A stretch of DNA of 64,000 bases from JAZDGX01 sp964482205 (GCA_964482205.1 CAYZWI010000004.1:124001-188000); one strand, 5' to 3'. Positions 28,559-41,414 are shown, counted from the stretch's first letter. Numbers and translations are program-made. The notes: generated by a model from the letters alone, not told the origin.

Positions 28559-30427
28559 TCACACCCACCTCACTCCCAGAATCAACAGCACCGCGATCAC
28601 GACCATCATGAGCCCCTCGCCGGCGATCAGCCCCGATGCGAGCGAGGCGCCATAGGCGTCCACGCGCTGTTCGTTCTTCTTGGTGTAGAACCAGGTTGCG
28701 AGGGCGCCGATCCACATGGCGATCGAGTAGTAGGCCGGGACGACGAAGGCGATGCTGAGCGCGACCGGAGACGGCAACCACTTGCGGATGCTCTCTGCGC
28801 GCCCGAGGAGCGTGAGCACGACGCCCGCCACTCCCCCGACGACGGCCGCCCAAAGTGCGCTCGGCTGAAGCGAGGAGACGCCCTCGGCCAGCACCTTCGC
28901 CATCAGGTGCCACGCGACGACGGCGGGACCCGCGAAGGTCTCTCCCGGGATCTCGTAGGCCGCCGTTAGCAGGCGGTAGACGCCGGCCGCCACAAAAATG
29001 CCGACGACCACCCCCACGAGCTGCGTGATCACCTGCTTGCGGATGGAGACCTTCAGCATGTAGCCCGCCTTCAGGTCGTGCATCAGGTCACCCGACTGGC
29101 TCGCGCCGGCCGCGGTGATGCCCGCCGCCATCAGGTTCGTCGTGATGCGGCCCGGATCGAGCGCGCCGTAGACCACCTGCGTGACCTTGCCCATGGCGCC
29201 CACCGGGTTGATGTCCGTCTCGCCCGTCGCGCGCATCGCGATGCTGGCGATGAAGAGCGAGAGGAACACCGCAAGAATGCCCATCCAGATGGCGATGCCG
29301 AAGAAGATGTAGGCCATGGTGGCGGTGAGCGCGGTCGCGCAGGCCATGCCGATGAACCACCACTTCATCGGGAACGGGTCGGGAGCGTCTTCCTCGACGG
29401 CCTCACCCTCCGCGGCCGCGGGAACGGCGCCCTTGGCCGTCGCCTTTCGAAGAGAGCCAAAGGTCCGCCCGATCGTCTTGTACTGGAGGCCGAGGCTCGT
29501 GAAGCCGGCGGTCACCATGCACGCGACGCCGGGCCAGAGGATCCACTTCAGCGCATCGCGGTAAATCGTCGCGCCGCCCGAGTACTCGATCAGCCCCAAC
29601 GAATGGACGATCGGAGTGAGGATCCCCCACGCGAGCACGGCGCCGCCGAAGAGCGACCAGCCGACCTTCGGGCCAATCAGAATCCCCGCGCCGATCATCA
29701 TCGGTGACATGTTGATGCCGATCGTGAGCGCCGAAAGACCCACGCCCCCGAGCGCCAACATGCCGAGGCCGATGTCGTTGAAGGAGAAGTCCTCGAAACG
29801 GCCGAGGCCGAGCGGCTTGAGCGAAATCAAGAGCTTCCAGGCGGCCGCGAAGATCGCCGCATAGAAGAGCACCTTGGCTTTTTTCATCGCCTCGACGCCC
29901 GATGCGTACATCGCCTTGATCGTCTCCGCCGCCGCCGTGCCGGTGGGATAGCGCAGCTTGTCGACCACGATCAGTTGCCGGCGCAGCGGAATCGCGAAGA
30001 AGACGCCGAGAAAGGCGATCCCAACGCCCCACAGCACGAGCTTCAAGTACGGCAGATTGCCGGCGCCCTGCTCGCGGAGAATCATCTCCAGCGCGGGAAT
30101 CGACGAGGTCAGTCCCGCCGCCGAAGCCATCGTTCCTGCCGACGAGCCCGCGGTCGCCGTGATCACATTCTCCTTGCTGGTGTACGGCCGCGAGAGCGCG
30201 TGCGACATCGTGCGGAAGATGGCGAAGGAGATGACAGCCGCGGTGATCGAGGCTCCGAAGGTCCAGCCGATCTTGAGCCCGATCGTGATGTTGGAAGCCC
30301 CGATCAGGCAGCCGACGAAGAGTCCCGCGATCACGGCGCGCAGAGTGAGTTCCGAATGTTCTCTGAGGACGCCTGCGGCACTGGGGCTCGTGCGGATCGC
30401 CGCGCTCGGGGATGGAGTCTCGTGCAT
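28559..30427 (-). CDS. OPT-family oligopeptide/metal-chelate transporter
   Basis: A 622-residue inner-membrane protein with many hydrophobic helices of the oligopeptide transporter (OPT) family, proton-driven importers of small peptides or metal-siderophore complexes. Family features include SxxxNITIGLKIGW near the N-terminus, the NVITATAGSSAG segment, and ETDINPVGAMGKVTQ in the second half. The start at 30427 places AAGGAGG twelve bases upstream; the open frame further upstream has no family similarity. A second copy of the family lies at 34038-35909. Two lipoprotein genes follow directly on the same strand and are probably cotranscribed. Confidence 0.9.
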   Translation of the reverse strand: MHETPSPSAAIRTSPSAAGVLREHSELTLRAVIAGLFVGCLIGASNITIGLKIGWTFGASITAAVISFAIFRTMSHALSRPYTSKENVITATAGSSAGTMASAAGLTSSIPALEMILREQGAGNLPYLKLVLWGVGIAFLGVFFAIPLRRQLIVVDKLRYPTGTAAAETIKAMYASGVEAMKKAKVLFYAAIFAAAWKLLISLKPLGLGRFEDFSFNDIGLGMLALGGVGLSALTIGINMSPMMIGAGILIGPKVGWSLFGGAVLAWGILTPIVHSLGLIEYSGGATIYRDALKWILWPGVACMVTAGFTSLGLQYKTIGRTFGSLRKATAKGAVPAAAEGEAVEEDAPDPFPMKWWFIGMACATALTATMAYIFFGIAIWMGILAVFLSLFIASIAMRATGETDINPVGAMGKVTQVVYGALDPGRITTNLMAAGITAAGASQSGDLMHDLKAGYMLKVSIRKQVITQLVGVVVGIFVAAGVYRLLTAAYEIPGETFAGPAVVAWHLMAKVLAEGVSSLQPSALWAAVVGGVAGVVLTLLGRAESIRKWLPSPVALSIAFVVPAYYSIAMWIGALATWFYTKKNEQRVDAYGASLASGLIAGEGLMMVVIAVLLILGVRWV

Positions 30428-30765
30428 ATTGATGGCTGCCTCCTTTCGCCTCTCGGCGCTTCGCGAACCCAAGGTCCAACTCCTGGGCTCCTGTGACGCA
30501 GGCAAAGAATCCGTGGGACGAATGTCTGATTGACGCATGGAAGCGGGGGTCGCGGCAACGGAAAATGCCCCGGCGGAGGCCGCCGCCGTGCGGCGCGCCT
30601 CGCCGAGCGCTCGACTGCGCAGGCCGCAGGCACTCCGGCGAACCGGCAAGGGCCTGGTCCGATCCCGGGAGCAAGGTTGAAAGGCCGGTGCCCCCGGAGC
30701 TAGAATTCTCATGTCGAACGCGTCTGCGATTGCCAATCCGCAGGCCACCAACCAGGAGGCCATTC
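30428..30765. other. Divergent intergenic region between OPT and dockerin genes
   Basis: No gene is recognised. The right part has a good promoter for the plus-strand secreted protein (listed separately). I looked for cobalamin, TPP and SAM riboswitch patterns on the minus strand, because the transporter could import a cofactor, and saw none. Several GC-rich inverted repeats occur but no T-run follows them. Confidence 0.4.
30677..30706 (+). promoter_or_regulatory. Sigma-70-type promoter for the dockerin protein gene
   Basis: TTGAAA (30677-30682) and TAGAAT (30701-30706) are separated by 18 bases, one of the best matches in this window. The transcript would start near 30713, about 50 bases before the start codon. 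Confidence 0.55.
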
Positions 30766-32751
30766 ATGCGGGGCCTTCGAAACCTTTGCACGATCGCATC
30801 GCCGCGAACCTGCTCGCTCGCACTCATCGCAGTGATCTTCTTCACGACTTTCGAGGCGATCCCCGCCCACGCTTCGGTGGACGGCATCGTTTGGGACGGC
30901 CCTCCCGAAACTGTGACACCGAATGTTGAGATGGTTCCCTCCACCGCGGGAGTGTCCGCCGTCTACTGGAGCGATCAGTGGCGTCTCGTCTACCTGCAGG
31001 GCAGCGACATCTTCATGATCAGCCGGACGCCGTCGGGATGGAGCGATCCGGTCGCGGTGACTTCGGGAGCCAATCGCCCCCGGCATCCGCGCATCGCGGC
31101 AAATGATTCCCGCCTGCATGTCATCTGGCAGGATCTCCGCTCGGGCCGTCCCGAAATCTGGACGCGCCGGTTCGACGGTTCCTCGTGGTCCGTGCAGGAA
31201 TGCTTGACGGACGATGCCGTCGCTTCCCGAAACGGCGTGATCGCTTCCGGCGAGAACGACGCCTTCATCGCGTGGGAAGATTCGAGCGCGGGGAGTTTCC
31301 GCGTCTGGTCGCGCGCATATCGAAACAACGCCTGGCAAGCAGCCGTGGCGATCTCGGATGCCGCCGCCCGGGGACGCGAGCCTTCGGTCACCTACAACAA
31401 CTGGGGATACCTGTGCGCCTGGACAGACTACTCCTCCCCAGCAGTTCCGGAAATCATGTTGTGGGGACTCTGGTCGCCGGAGTTCCTGGCCTATGGCACG
31501 CATCCCTCAATTCATGCGGAACCATGTTGTGGCGATGCGGTCATGGAGGCCGACTTCCATCTTCTCTTCGAAACTCAAGGGACGGCGGGAGCGACGGAGG
31601 TCTACGAATTCTGTTATCAAGATCAGGCGACCCGACTTCTCTCGGTCGACGACGGCATCGCCTCGACGGACGGACAGGCTTCAGGGTTCCCCTTCACGAT
31701 CTTTCCTTGCTCTGTGCCTGGCGGATACTTGCCGGAGTACTTTTCGTCTTGGACCGACGCCACCAGCCCCACTTCCTATACCCACTGGATCGCCGAAGGC
31801 TGCGAGCCGAATCCCGACCGAGAGATCCTCTCGACCGGCGGGCAGGACCGATGCGCGACCGCGTTCGCTTCCGGGAATCCGGCCCGCCTGATCGCCTATT
31901 GGGTGGAAGCGGAAAACGATATCGCGCTCCTGACCGCGCGTCTTGGGCACTTGCCCGGCTGTTTCATTGAGGAAGTGGTATTGCCTCCGGCTCTCGTGTT
32001 GGCGCCCGAGGGAGTGCCGGCGAATCTATTGCATGCCCACAATTCATGCGGCGACCGCCCGCTCGCGCACTTCACGATTTATGCCGACTTCGAGGACGAG
32101 TTGGACGCGGCTCTCACTTGGGACCCACTTCAGGCGCACCCATCCATGCAAGTGACCACGGACGACTTCGGGAATGCGGTCGTGTCGATTCGCGGAGGGG
32201 GATGTTCACAAGCCGGCCGCGCCTGGGCATCGTGCGGTTGGGACTACTGGAACGGCGCGAAGTCACCGGATGTCGACGGCGACTGCGTGGTTCGCCTGAA
32301 CGATCTCCAGTATGTGCAGGCGCGGCTGGGGAGCGCCGATTTCTGCGCCGACCTCGATGGATCGGGTGTCGTCGATCAAGCGGATGTCGACATCGTCACG
32401 AGCACCCTCGGCGACCACTGCTCGAATCAGTCGACCGATGTGGACGATGATGGAGATGCGCAATCCATCACACCGCTGCATCCCTCGCTCACGCTCGGGC
32501 CCACGCCCGCGGGCGGCGAGATGACGATGCGCCTCGTCTCGTTGCGCGAGACCACCGCCGAAGTTTCCATCCTGAGCGCCGAGGGACGCATCGTTCGCGC
32601 GATCGGACGAGTGCATGTGCATCCGGGAGACAACGCGATTCGCTGGGATTCACGCGACGACGACGGCCGGTTCGTCGCGTCGGGCATCTACTTCGCGGTC
32701 GCGCGCATGGATGGGCAGGCGCTCAAGCGCGTGGTCGTCGTGACGCGCTGA
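30766..32751 (+). CDS. Secreted protein with dockerin-like repeat and FlgD-like C-terminal tail
   Basis: A 661-residue exported protein. A signal peptide with cleavage after AHA (about residue 36) is followed by about 400 residues with repeated beta-propeller-like blades (VIWQDLRSG, AFIAWEDSS, LCAWTDYSS). Residues 502-555 hold a dockerin-like calcium-binding pair (DVDGDCVVRLNDLQ and DLDGSGVVDQADVD). The last 80 residues form a FlgD/type-9-tail-like beta-sandwich (IRWDSRDDDGRFVASGIYF) typical of cell-surface sorting in FCB-group bacteria. AGGAGG lies seven bases before the ATG. A promoter and a terminator-like hairpin bracket the gene, so it is probably transcribed alone. The propeller's ligand is unknown. 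Confidence 0.8.
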   Translation: MRGLRNLCTIASPRTCSLALIAVIFFTTFEAIPAHASVDGIVWDGPPETVTPNVEMVPSTAGVSAVYWSDQWRLVYLQGSDIFMISRTPSGWSDPVAVTSGANRPRHPRIAANDSRLHVIWQDLRSGRPEIWTRRFDGSSWSVQECLTDDAVASRNGVIASGENDAFIAWEDSSAGSFRVWSRAYRNNAWQAAVAISDAAARGREPSVTYNNWGYLCAWTDYSSPAVPEIMLWGLWSPEFLAYGTHPSIHAEPCCGDAVMEADFHLLFETQGTAGATEVYEFCYQDQATRLLSVDDGIASTDGQASGFPFTIFPCSVPGGYLPEYFSSWTDATSPTSYTHWIAEGCEPNPDREILSTGGQDRCATAFASGNPARLIAYWVEAENDIALLTARLGHLPGCFIEEVVLPPALVLAPEGVPANLLHAHNSCGDRPLAHFTIYADFEDELDAALTWDPLQAHPSMQVTTDDFGNAVVSIRGGGCSQAGRAWASCGWDYWNGAKSPDVDGDCVVRLNDLQYVQARLGSADFCADLDGSGVVDQADVDIVTSTLGDHCSNQSTDVDDDGDAQSITPLHPSLTLGPTPAGGEMTMRLVSLRETTAEVSILSAEGRIVRAIGRVHVHPGDNAIRWDSRDDDGRFVASGIYFAVARMDGQALKRVVVVTR

Positions 32752-32795
32752 CCAGCCGCTCTCTCAGCGTTCGCGGGAGCTCGCGCGATTCCGAT

Positions 32796-32824
32796 GCACA
32801 TCCCTCAGGCGATGTGCCCCTTTT
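32796..32824 (+). terminator. Terminator-like hairpin after the dockerin gene
   Basis: GCACATC (32796-32802) pairs perfectly with GATGTGC (32811-32817) around an eight-base loop and is followed by CCCTTTT. It lies 45 bases after the dockerin gene stop and overlaps the last codons of alkA on the other strand. Confidence 0.4.
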
Positions 32825-33815
32825 CAGCCAAATTCCCGAGCAGCAAGTGATAGTAGAGAAGTCCGGCGAAGGGATGCCACGGGCGCAGCAGCTTCGCGAT
32901 GCGATCCCATTCAGGCGGAGTGCGCATGCGCAGCAGGCGTTGCAGTTTTTCGCGCGCGCCTGAATCCTCTTGTGGAAAGACGGCGAGACGCCCGAGCGAG
33001 CGAAGGAGAATGTACGCTGCGCTCCAACGCCCGATGCCTCTTAACGCGAGCAGACGATCGGTCGCGGTCTCGTCATTCAGGCCTCGCAAAGCCTCCAGAT
33101 CCAGCCCCCCGCTTGCTATAGCACGCGCCACGCCGACGATCGCCTCAGCTTTGGCGGTGCTGAATCCCATCTCCCGCAATGCAGGGATGCGCGCGACCGC
33201 GAGATCCTCCGCTTCCGGAAATGCGCGCAGCGGAGGCCCGCCATCAAGCTCTTGACGGGCACCATCGGGAATCGCCCATGTCTCAGGCCGCGACGGGCGC
33301 CCAAAGGATTCGGTCAGCCGCCCAAGCAGCGAGATCCCCACGACCAGCGAGAGCTGTTGGCACGCGATCGCGTTCACCACCCCTTCGAACACGGTGGGGA
33401 ATACGGGTGGCTTGAATCCGCGCATGCATTCGACGAGCGCGCTCAATTCGCGGGAGTCTCGCTCGACGCGGCGCTCTTTGGCCATTCGGTAGAAGGGGGC
33501 CAGGTCTCGGTCGAGCCCCAGCATGCGCGTGACGCATGCGGATATTTCCGCTCGCGGGATACGCAGCGGGCCGGTTGAAGCGCCGCTTCTGATTCGGGCG
33601 GGCGCGCTCACTTCCACCCTCAGGCGCGGAGCGATGGACGGCTGCGTCTGTGTGGCTCCCACCCGCACGACCCCATTCCGAATGCGAAGCGTCCGCCTCC
33701 AGGTGGTGCCATCCCATCCGTCGACGATGTTGGAAGCGCGTCGGCGAAGCGCCCAGACGGTGAGATCGAGACGAAAGGGAGGCATCGGATCGAGATGGAA
33801 GCGCACGGTCTTCAT
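32805..33815 (-). CDS. alkA: DNA-3-methyladenine glycosylase II (AlkA-like)
   Basis: A 336-residue base-excision repair glycosylase removing alkylated purines. The N-terminal part resembles the AlkA N-domain; the HhH-GPD part has the hairpin LLALRGIGRWSAAYILLRSL (about 255-274) and the catalytic Asp284 in FPQEDSG. The segment NAIACQQLSL (148-157) is typical of the family. The start at 33815 matches the family N-terminus but has no clear ribosome site; an ATG ten codons upstream (33845) is possible. It is cytosolic. It converges with the dockerin gene and diverges from the second OPT gene. Confidence 0.9.
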   Translation of the reverse strand: MKTVRFHLDPMPPFRLDLTVWALRRRASNIVDGWDGTTWRRTLRIRNGVVRVGATQTQPSIAPRLRVEVSAPARIRSGASTGPLRIPRAEISACVTRMLGLDRDLAPFYRMAKERRVERDSRELSALVECMRGFKPPVFPTVFEGVVNAIACQQLSLVVGISLLGRLTESFGRPSRPETWAIPDGARQELDGGPPLRAFPEAEDLAVARIPALREMGFSTAKAEAIVGVARAIASGGLDLEALRGLNDETATDRLLALRGIGRWSAAYILLRSLGRLAVFPQEDSGAREKLQRLLRMRTPPEWDRIAKLLRPWHPFAGLLYYHLLLGNLAEKGHIA

Positions 33816-34037
33816 GGAAGGGATGGTACCAGGGCGCACCTGCATTCGCACGCCCGCGTCCCAGCATGCGCCCTTCTGTTCCCGAATGGCGGCATGCCGT
33901 CATTTTTCGTCGAAAACTGACGGCGGGGTGACAGCCTGGCCCCCCGCACGGGTCTGGCCTGCATGGCTCATCTTTTCCAGTCGCCTTCCTCCCCCGCCTG
34001 CCCTTAGAATCGCCCGCAAACCTTTGAGGAGCCATCC

Positions 34038-35909
34038 ATGGAACTCACGCTGCGCGCCATCGTCGCCGGCATGCTGCTCGGCGGCTTCATGTGCCTCTCG
34101 AACCTCTATGTGTCGCTGAAGACCGGCTGGAGCATGGGGGTCGCGATCACGGCCGTGATCCTCGCCTTCGCGATCTTCGCCGGACTCGCGAAAATGCGCC
34201 TCGTGCGCCGGCACTTCGGGATCCTCGAGAACAACATCATGCAGTCGACCGCGAGCGCGGCCGGGATGATGACCGGCGGCGGAACGGTCGCGGCCATTCC
34301 CGCCTACATGATGATCACCGGCGAAGTAATGGGCGGCTGGCAGATGTTCGTCTGGATCGCAACCATCGCGATGCTCGGTCTCGTGATGTCCATTCCGATG
34401 AAGCAGCAGATGATCAATGTCGAGAAGCTGCGCTTCCCCTCGGGGATCGCCGCGGCGGAGACTCTGAAGGCGCTTCACTCGACCCATCGCAACGCGAACG
34501 CGGGCGCGCCCAAGGCCGTGGACCCGAGCGCCGTCGGGACGGGCGTCGAAGCCGGCGCCGGTTCGGGAGTCGCCGCCGGTCCGCAAACGGTCGCGCCGGA
34601 AACGGGTACGGGCGGTGAGTCGAGCAATTCCGCGAAGTATTTGGGGTATGGCGGGCTGATCGGCGCGGTCGTCGCCTTCCTGCGCGACTTCAAGACTTCC
34701 TGGATGCCCTTCAACCTCCCCGAGCGGATCACGATTCCCTTCATCACGCTCAAGGGCCGGCCGCTCGCGGATTACACGCTCTCGTTCGAGGGCAGCCTGA
34801 TGATGATCGGCGCGGGCGCGATCATGGGATGGCGCGCAGGATGGAGCATGGTGCTGGGCGCGCTGGTCAACTTCGGCATCCTCGCGCCGGAGCTCTATTC
34901 GCACGGGATCATCGATTCGCGCCTGACCTACAAATACATCGTCGCCTGGAGCGTCTGGTTCGGCTCGGCGATGATTCTCACGAGCGGGCTGCTCGCCTTC
35001 GCGCTGCAGTGGCGCACGATCACGCGCGCCATCAAGAGCGTCGCCTCCGCCTTCACCGGCGCGAAGCAGACCGAGGAAGAGGCGCGCGAGGTGCCGATGA
35101 TCTGGTTCTTCATCGGACTCGTGATCCTCTCGCCCATCGTCATCTTCCTCGAGTGGTACATCTTCGGGATCAAGATCTGGATGGGCGCGATCTCGATCAT
35201 CCTGAGCTTTTTCATCGCGATCGTCGCCACGCGCGCGACCGGCGAAACCGACATCACGCCCACCGGCGCGCTCGGCAAGGTGACCCAGATCACCTTCGGC
35301 GCGCTGGATCCCGGCAACGCGACCACGAACCTGATGACCGCGAATGTGACCGGCGGCGCGGGCCTGCATTCGGCCGATCTCTGCGGCGTCTTGAAGACCG
35401 GCTACATCCTGGGCGCGAATCCGAGGAAGCAGTTCTGGTCGCAGTTCTTCGGCGTGGTCGCGGGATCGTTGTTCGTCGTGCCCGCGTATCGACTGCTCAT
35501 TCCGACCGCCGAAGCGCTCGGCACCGACAAGTGGCCGGCACCCGGCGCGCAAACCTGGAAGGGCGTGGCCGAGATGCTCGCCAAAGGATTCAGCACGCTC
35601 CACCCCACCGCGCAGTGGTCGCTCCTGGTCGGGGGCGTGCTTGGGATCCTGATCGTGCTTCTCGAGCGATGGAAGCCGCGCTGGCGGAAGTACATTCCGT
35701 CGGCCACGGGCCTTGGGCTCGGCTTCACGACTCCCGCCAACAACACGATCTCGATGTGCATCGGCGCGTTCATCGCGCTCATGATCGAACGCCGCCGCGC
35801 GTCCGACTACGATCAGAAGGTGGTTCCGGTCGGCAGCGGATTCATCGCGGGGGAAAGCCTGATCGGAGTCCTGATCGCGGCAATGGTGGTCGCGGGATTG
35901 ATTCAGTAG
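34038..35909 (+). CDS. Second OPT-family transporter
   Basis: A 623-residue member of the OPT transporter family, paralogous to the protein at 28559-30427: both share SNLYVSLKTGW-type and ETDITPTGALGKVTQ-type segments at matching places. It differs by an Ala/Gly/Thr-rich insertion at about residues 151-198 between early membrane helices, which has no membrane character and is probably a cytoplasmic or periplasmic loop. GAGGAG lies seven bases before the ATG. The gene stands alone between alkA and the Tricorn-type protease gene. Peptide import would fit a peptide-degrading neighbour, but cotranscription is unlikely because 371 bases separate them. Confidence 0.9.
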   Translation: MELTLRAIVAGMLLGGFMCLSNLYVSLKTGWSMGVAITAVILAFAIFAGLAKMRLVRRHFGILENNIMQSTASAAGMMTGGGTVAAIPAYMMITGEVMGGWQMFVWIATIAMLGLVMSIPMKQQMINVEKLRFPSGIAAAETLKALHSTHRNANAGAPKAVDPSAVGTGVEAGAGSGVAAGPQTVAPETGTGGESSNSAKYLGYGGLIGAVVAFLRDFKTSWMPFNLPERITIPFITLKGRPLADYTLSFEGSLMMIGAGAIMGWRAGWSMVLGALVNFGILAPELYSHGIIDSRLTYKYIVAWSVWFGSAMILTSGLLAFALQWRTITRAIKSVASAFTGAKQTEEEAREVPMIWFFIGLVILSPIVIFLEWYIFGIKIWMGAISIILSFFIAIVATRATGETDITPTGALGKVTQITFGALDPGNATTNLMTANVTGGAGLHSADLCGVLKTGYILGANPRKQFWSQFFGVVAGSLFVVPAYRLLIPTAEALGTDKWPAPGAQTWKGVAEMLAKGFSTLHPTAQWSLLVGGVLGILIVLLERWKPRWRKYIPSATGLGLGFTTPANNTISMCIGAFIALMIERRRASDYDQKVVPVGSGFIAGESLIGVLIAAMVVAGLIQ

Positions 35910-36219
35910 CCGCCTGGAGCTTCTCCGCAAGTGTCGGCGAGCGCATTCCTTCCGCGCATCCCGAGGTCTTCCGCCGGGATCCGGCGCCCGATTGCAGCCG
36001 TCTCGCCCCCTCTGCCCCCCCGGCGGCGCGCGCCTGGTTCGATGGCCGTGCAAGCGAACCAATTCCGTCGTTTACGCGTAAGGTAGCCTTGCAGCGCAAG
36101 GTTCTTCCCAAGGGGGGATGCGGGTAGGCTTCGGCGGCGCCTCTTCAGCGAACGAATCCTCCTTCGCTTCCGGCCTCTCGTCCGGGGACATCCGCGATCG
36201 CTTTCGAGCGCGTGAGCCC
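35910..36219. other. Intergenic region upstream of the Tricorn-type protease
   Basis: No gene is recognised. An inverted pair GCCTTGC/GCAAGG around 36087-36102 is visible, possibly the end of the OPT transcript. The promoter and a 5' hairpin of the protease gene follow and are listed separately. Confidence 0.4.
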
Positions 36220-36270
36220 TTGACCGGGAATGCCTCCCGCTTCTACCGTATTTGTTTGCGCTTTCGCAAA
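36220..36270 (+). promoter_or_regulatory. Promoter and 5' hairpin of the Tricorn-type protease gene
   Basis: TTGACC (36220-36225) and TACCGT (36244-36249) are 18 bases apart. The predicted transcript start falls near 36256, so the perfect inverted repeat TTTGCG-CTTT-CGCAAA (36255-36270) would sit at the very 5' end of the mRNA, directly before the GGAGG ribosome site. A 5'-end hairpin could stabilise the message or affect ribosome access. Confidence 0.4.
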
Positions 36271-36280
36271 GGAGGTCCGC

Positions 36281-39772
<3,492 letters not shown>

Positions 39773-39867
39773 GAGGAGCGGCGACGGTCACTCGCCGGCG
39801 AATCTGAGCCAGAGTTGGGCCTTGGGCGGCGGACGGCGACGGGGCAACCGTTCCGTCCGCTTGGCCT

Positions 39868-40998
39868 CTAGGTTCCCGCAGCGAGGGGCAGCGCGATGTT
39901 CACGGTCAGGTATCCCACCACGAACGCGGCGAAGCATACCCGGTCGAAGATCCTCGACAGGCGCTCGCGTCCCAGGCTGTCGTACACATAGAGCGAGACG
40001 GCCGACTGGACGATGGTCAGGAAGATCGTGACCAGGCCGATGCCGTTGATCATCTGCATGAGGGTGATGCCGTCGGCGCTCTGCATGGCGAGCCCGGCGA
40101 AGATATTGTTGCCCACCGCCGCGAAGACGGCGCCGATCCCCAAACCAAAGCGGGGATCGACGTGGATCGGCTTGATGAAGGGCGCGATCAGCGCGATGGC
40201 CACGGCCACGAAGAGGGCCTGGAACAAGCTCACGTAGATTCCCAAACCCGAAGAGTGCGCGAAGACGCCGAACACGTAGCGCGAGCGGGTCTCCGAATCT
40301 CCCTCCGCCAATCGCGGGTCGCCGAATCTCGACGGATACCGGTGCAGGCTGACGAAATTCCTCGCTTGCTCGATCTTCATGTTGGGATTGGCCGCGGTCG
40401 GGCTGACTCCGATGCCCTCCTCGTCCACCACGTACTGCAATCGATCCGCCCAATCCGTTGCGTCCTCAATCTGCACGCCGAGAACTCCGCCGCCGAACGG
40501 GCCCCTGCTCGTGTCGAATTGCGTCACGATGCGCGCCCGCACGCGGTACCGTTCGTAGCGCTCACCGTCGGCTTCCACATAAAAAGCCTGCTGCTCGCGG
40601 GACTCGATCGTGCCATTTGCGATCTGGAAACTCTCGCCGGGATTCACGGCGTCCCCGCGCCAGCGGAACCAGATCTCGAAGTCGGCCTTCCAGCTCGAAG
40701 ATGTGATCGAGAGTTCCCGGATCTGATGAAGATACGCCCCGACGTGGACCTCGATCGGCTGCGCGCCGGGCGAGCCTCCTTGCTCCTCTGCCGCGCGGAG
40801 CTCCGTCGCCGCAGAGCCGACCAGATTTTCGACCCGGCTCCACGCGCGGGCGCGGTATTCCCTCATGCGGGAGACGCCCAGCAGGGCGGCCGCCAGGTAG
40901 AGGATCAGGATGCCGGCCGCCCAGATGACAATGAGCGCGCGCCCGCCGCGGGTGATTTGCTCGCGGCGAATATCGTCCGGAGGAGTTCCGTTCGTCAT
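39868..40998 (-). CDS. Pentameric ligand-gated ion channel-like protein (ELIC/GLIC type)
   Basis: A 376-residue membrane protein with an N-terminal anchor (about 20-41), an extracellular beta-rich region (84-240) and four C-terminal membrane helices: M1 250-275, M2 283-306, M3 310-339, M4 350-373. The beta-region opens with VHVGAYLHQI (84-93) and SWKADFEIWFRWRGD (102-116), which matches the first strands and W-x-G/D position of ELIC/GLIC; VRARIVTQFDTSRGPF (153-168) matches the strand before the PFD loop, here PFG, without the Cys pair. M1 follows RYVFG directly, as Arg-aromatic in family members. It ends the sulfatase operon, 71 bases after a small membrane protein gene. The assignment rests on visual comparison; a divergent member or another beta-rich four-helix membrane protein remains possible. 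A weak GAGGT precedes the ATG. Confidence 0.62.
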   Translation of the reverse strand: MTNGTPPDDIRREQITRGGRALIVIWAAGILILYLAAALLGVSRMREYRARAWSRVENLVGSAATELRAAEEQGGSPGAQPIEVHVGAYLHQIRELSITSSSWKADFEIWFRWRGDAVNPGESFQIANGTIESREQQAFYVEADGERYERYRVRARIVTQFDTSRGPFGGGVLGVQIEDATDWADRLQYVVDEEGIGVSPTAANPNMKIEQARNFVSLHRYPSRFGDPRLAEGDSETRSRYVFGVFAHSSGLGIYVSLFQALFVAVAIALIAPFIKPIHVDPRFGLGIGAVFAAVGNNIFAGLAMQSADGITLMQMINGIGLVTIFLTIVQSAVSLYVYDSLGRERLSRIFDRVCFAAFVVGYLTVNIALPLAAGT

Positions 40999-41069
40999 GC
41001 CGGACCCTACCTCACACCTAGCTGGGTGCTCGAGCGATCCTCAGCGGCGACGGACACGTCGCCCGCCCC

Positions 41070-41414
41070 CTAGTTCGGTTTGCCAGTTTCCTTGGACGTT
41101 CCCCGCGCAATCCGTGTCACGGGACCGCGAATCAACAGATACGGAATGAAGGCCAGGACCACGGCGACCACGAGCGCTTCCACCGGATAGAACTTCTTGA
41201 AGGCGATGAACTGATAGATCACGTCAATGACGATCCCCAGGATGAACACGCGCCCCACGGACTTCCAGCCGTCCCGCAACATCTCTCTGCGGTTCTCGGG
41301 GTTCGTGAACATCGCCCAGAAGTAGGGAGGCTTGCCCTGCTTCGCATCTTTCAGCCCGCTGCGGACAGCGAAGATCGCCGCCATCACGGGCTGCAGGATG
41401 AGGCGGAACTTCAT
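41070..41414 (-). CDS. Small conserved membrane protein
   Basis: A 114-residue protein with about three hydrophobic segments (around 1-18, 55-72 and 78-98) and a conserved-looking middle part RREMLRDGWKSVGRVFILG. I recall similar small proteins in unrelated bacteria near stress and envelope genes but cannot name a function. It lies between the DUF1622 gene and the channel-like gene on the same strand, with gaps of 63 and 71 bases, so it is probably part of the sulfatase operon. No signal peptide cleavage site is apparent. Confidence 0.7.
   Translation of the reverse strand: MKFRLILQPVMAAIFAVRSGLKDAKQGKPPYFWAMFTNPENRREMLRDGWKSVGRVFILGIVIDVIYQFIAFKKFYPVEALVVAVVLAFIPYLLIRGPVTRIARGTSKETGKPN

Noticed and set aside
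30428..30700. Possible cofactor riboswitch before the OPT transporter
   Set aside because: No conserved core of cobalamin, TPP or SAM riboswitches could be found on the minus strand.
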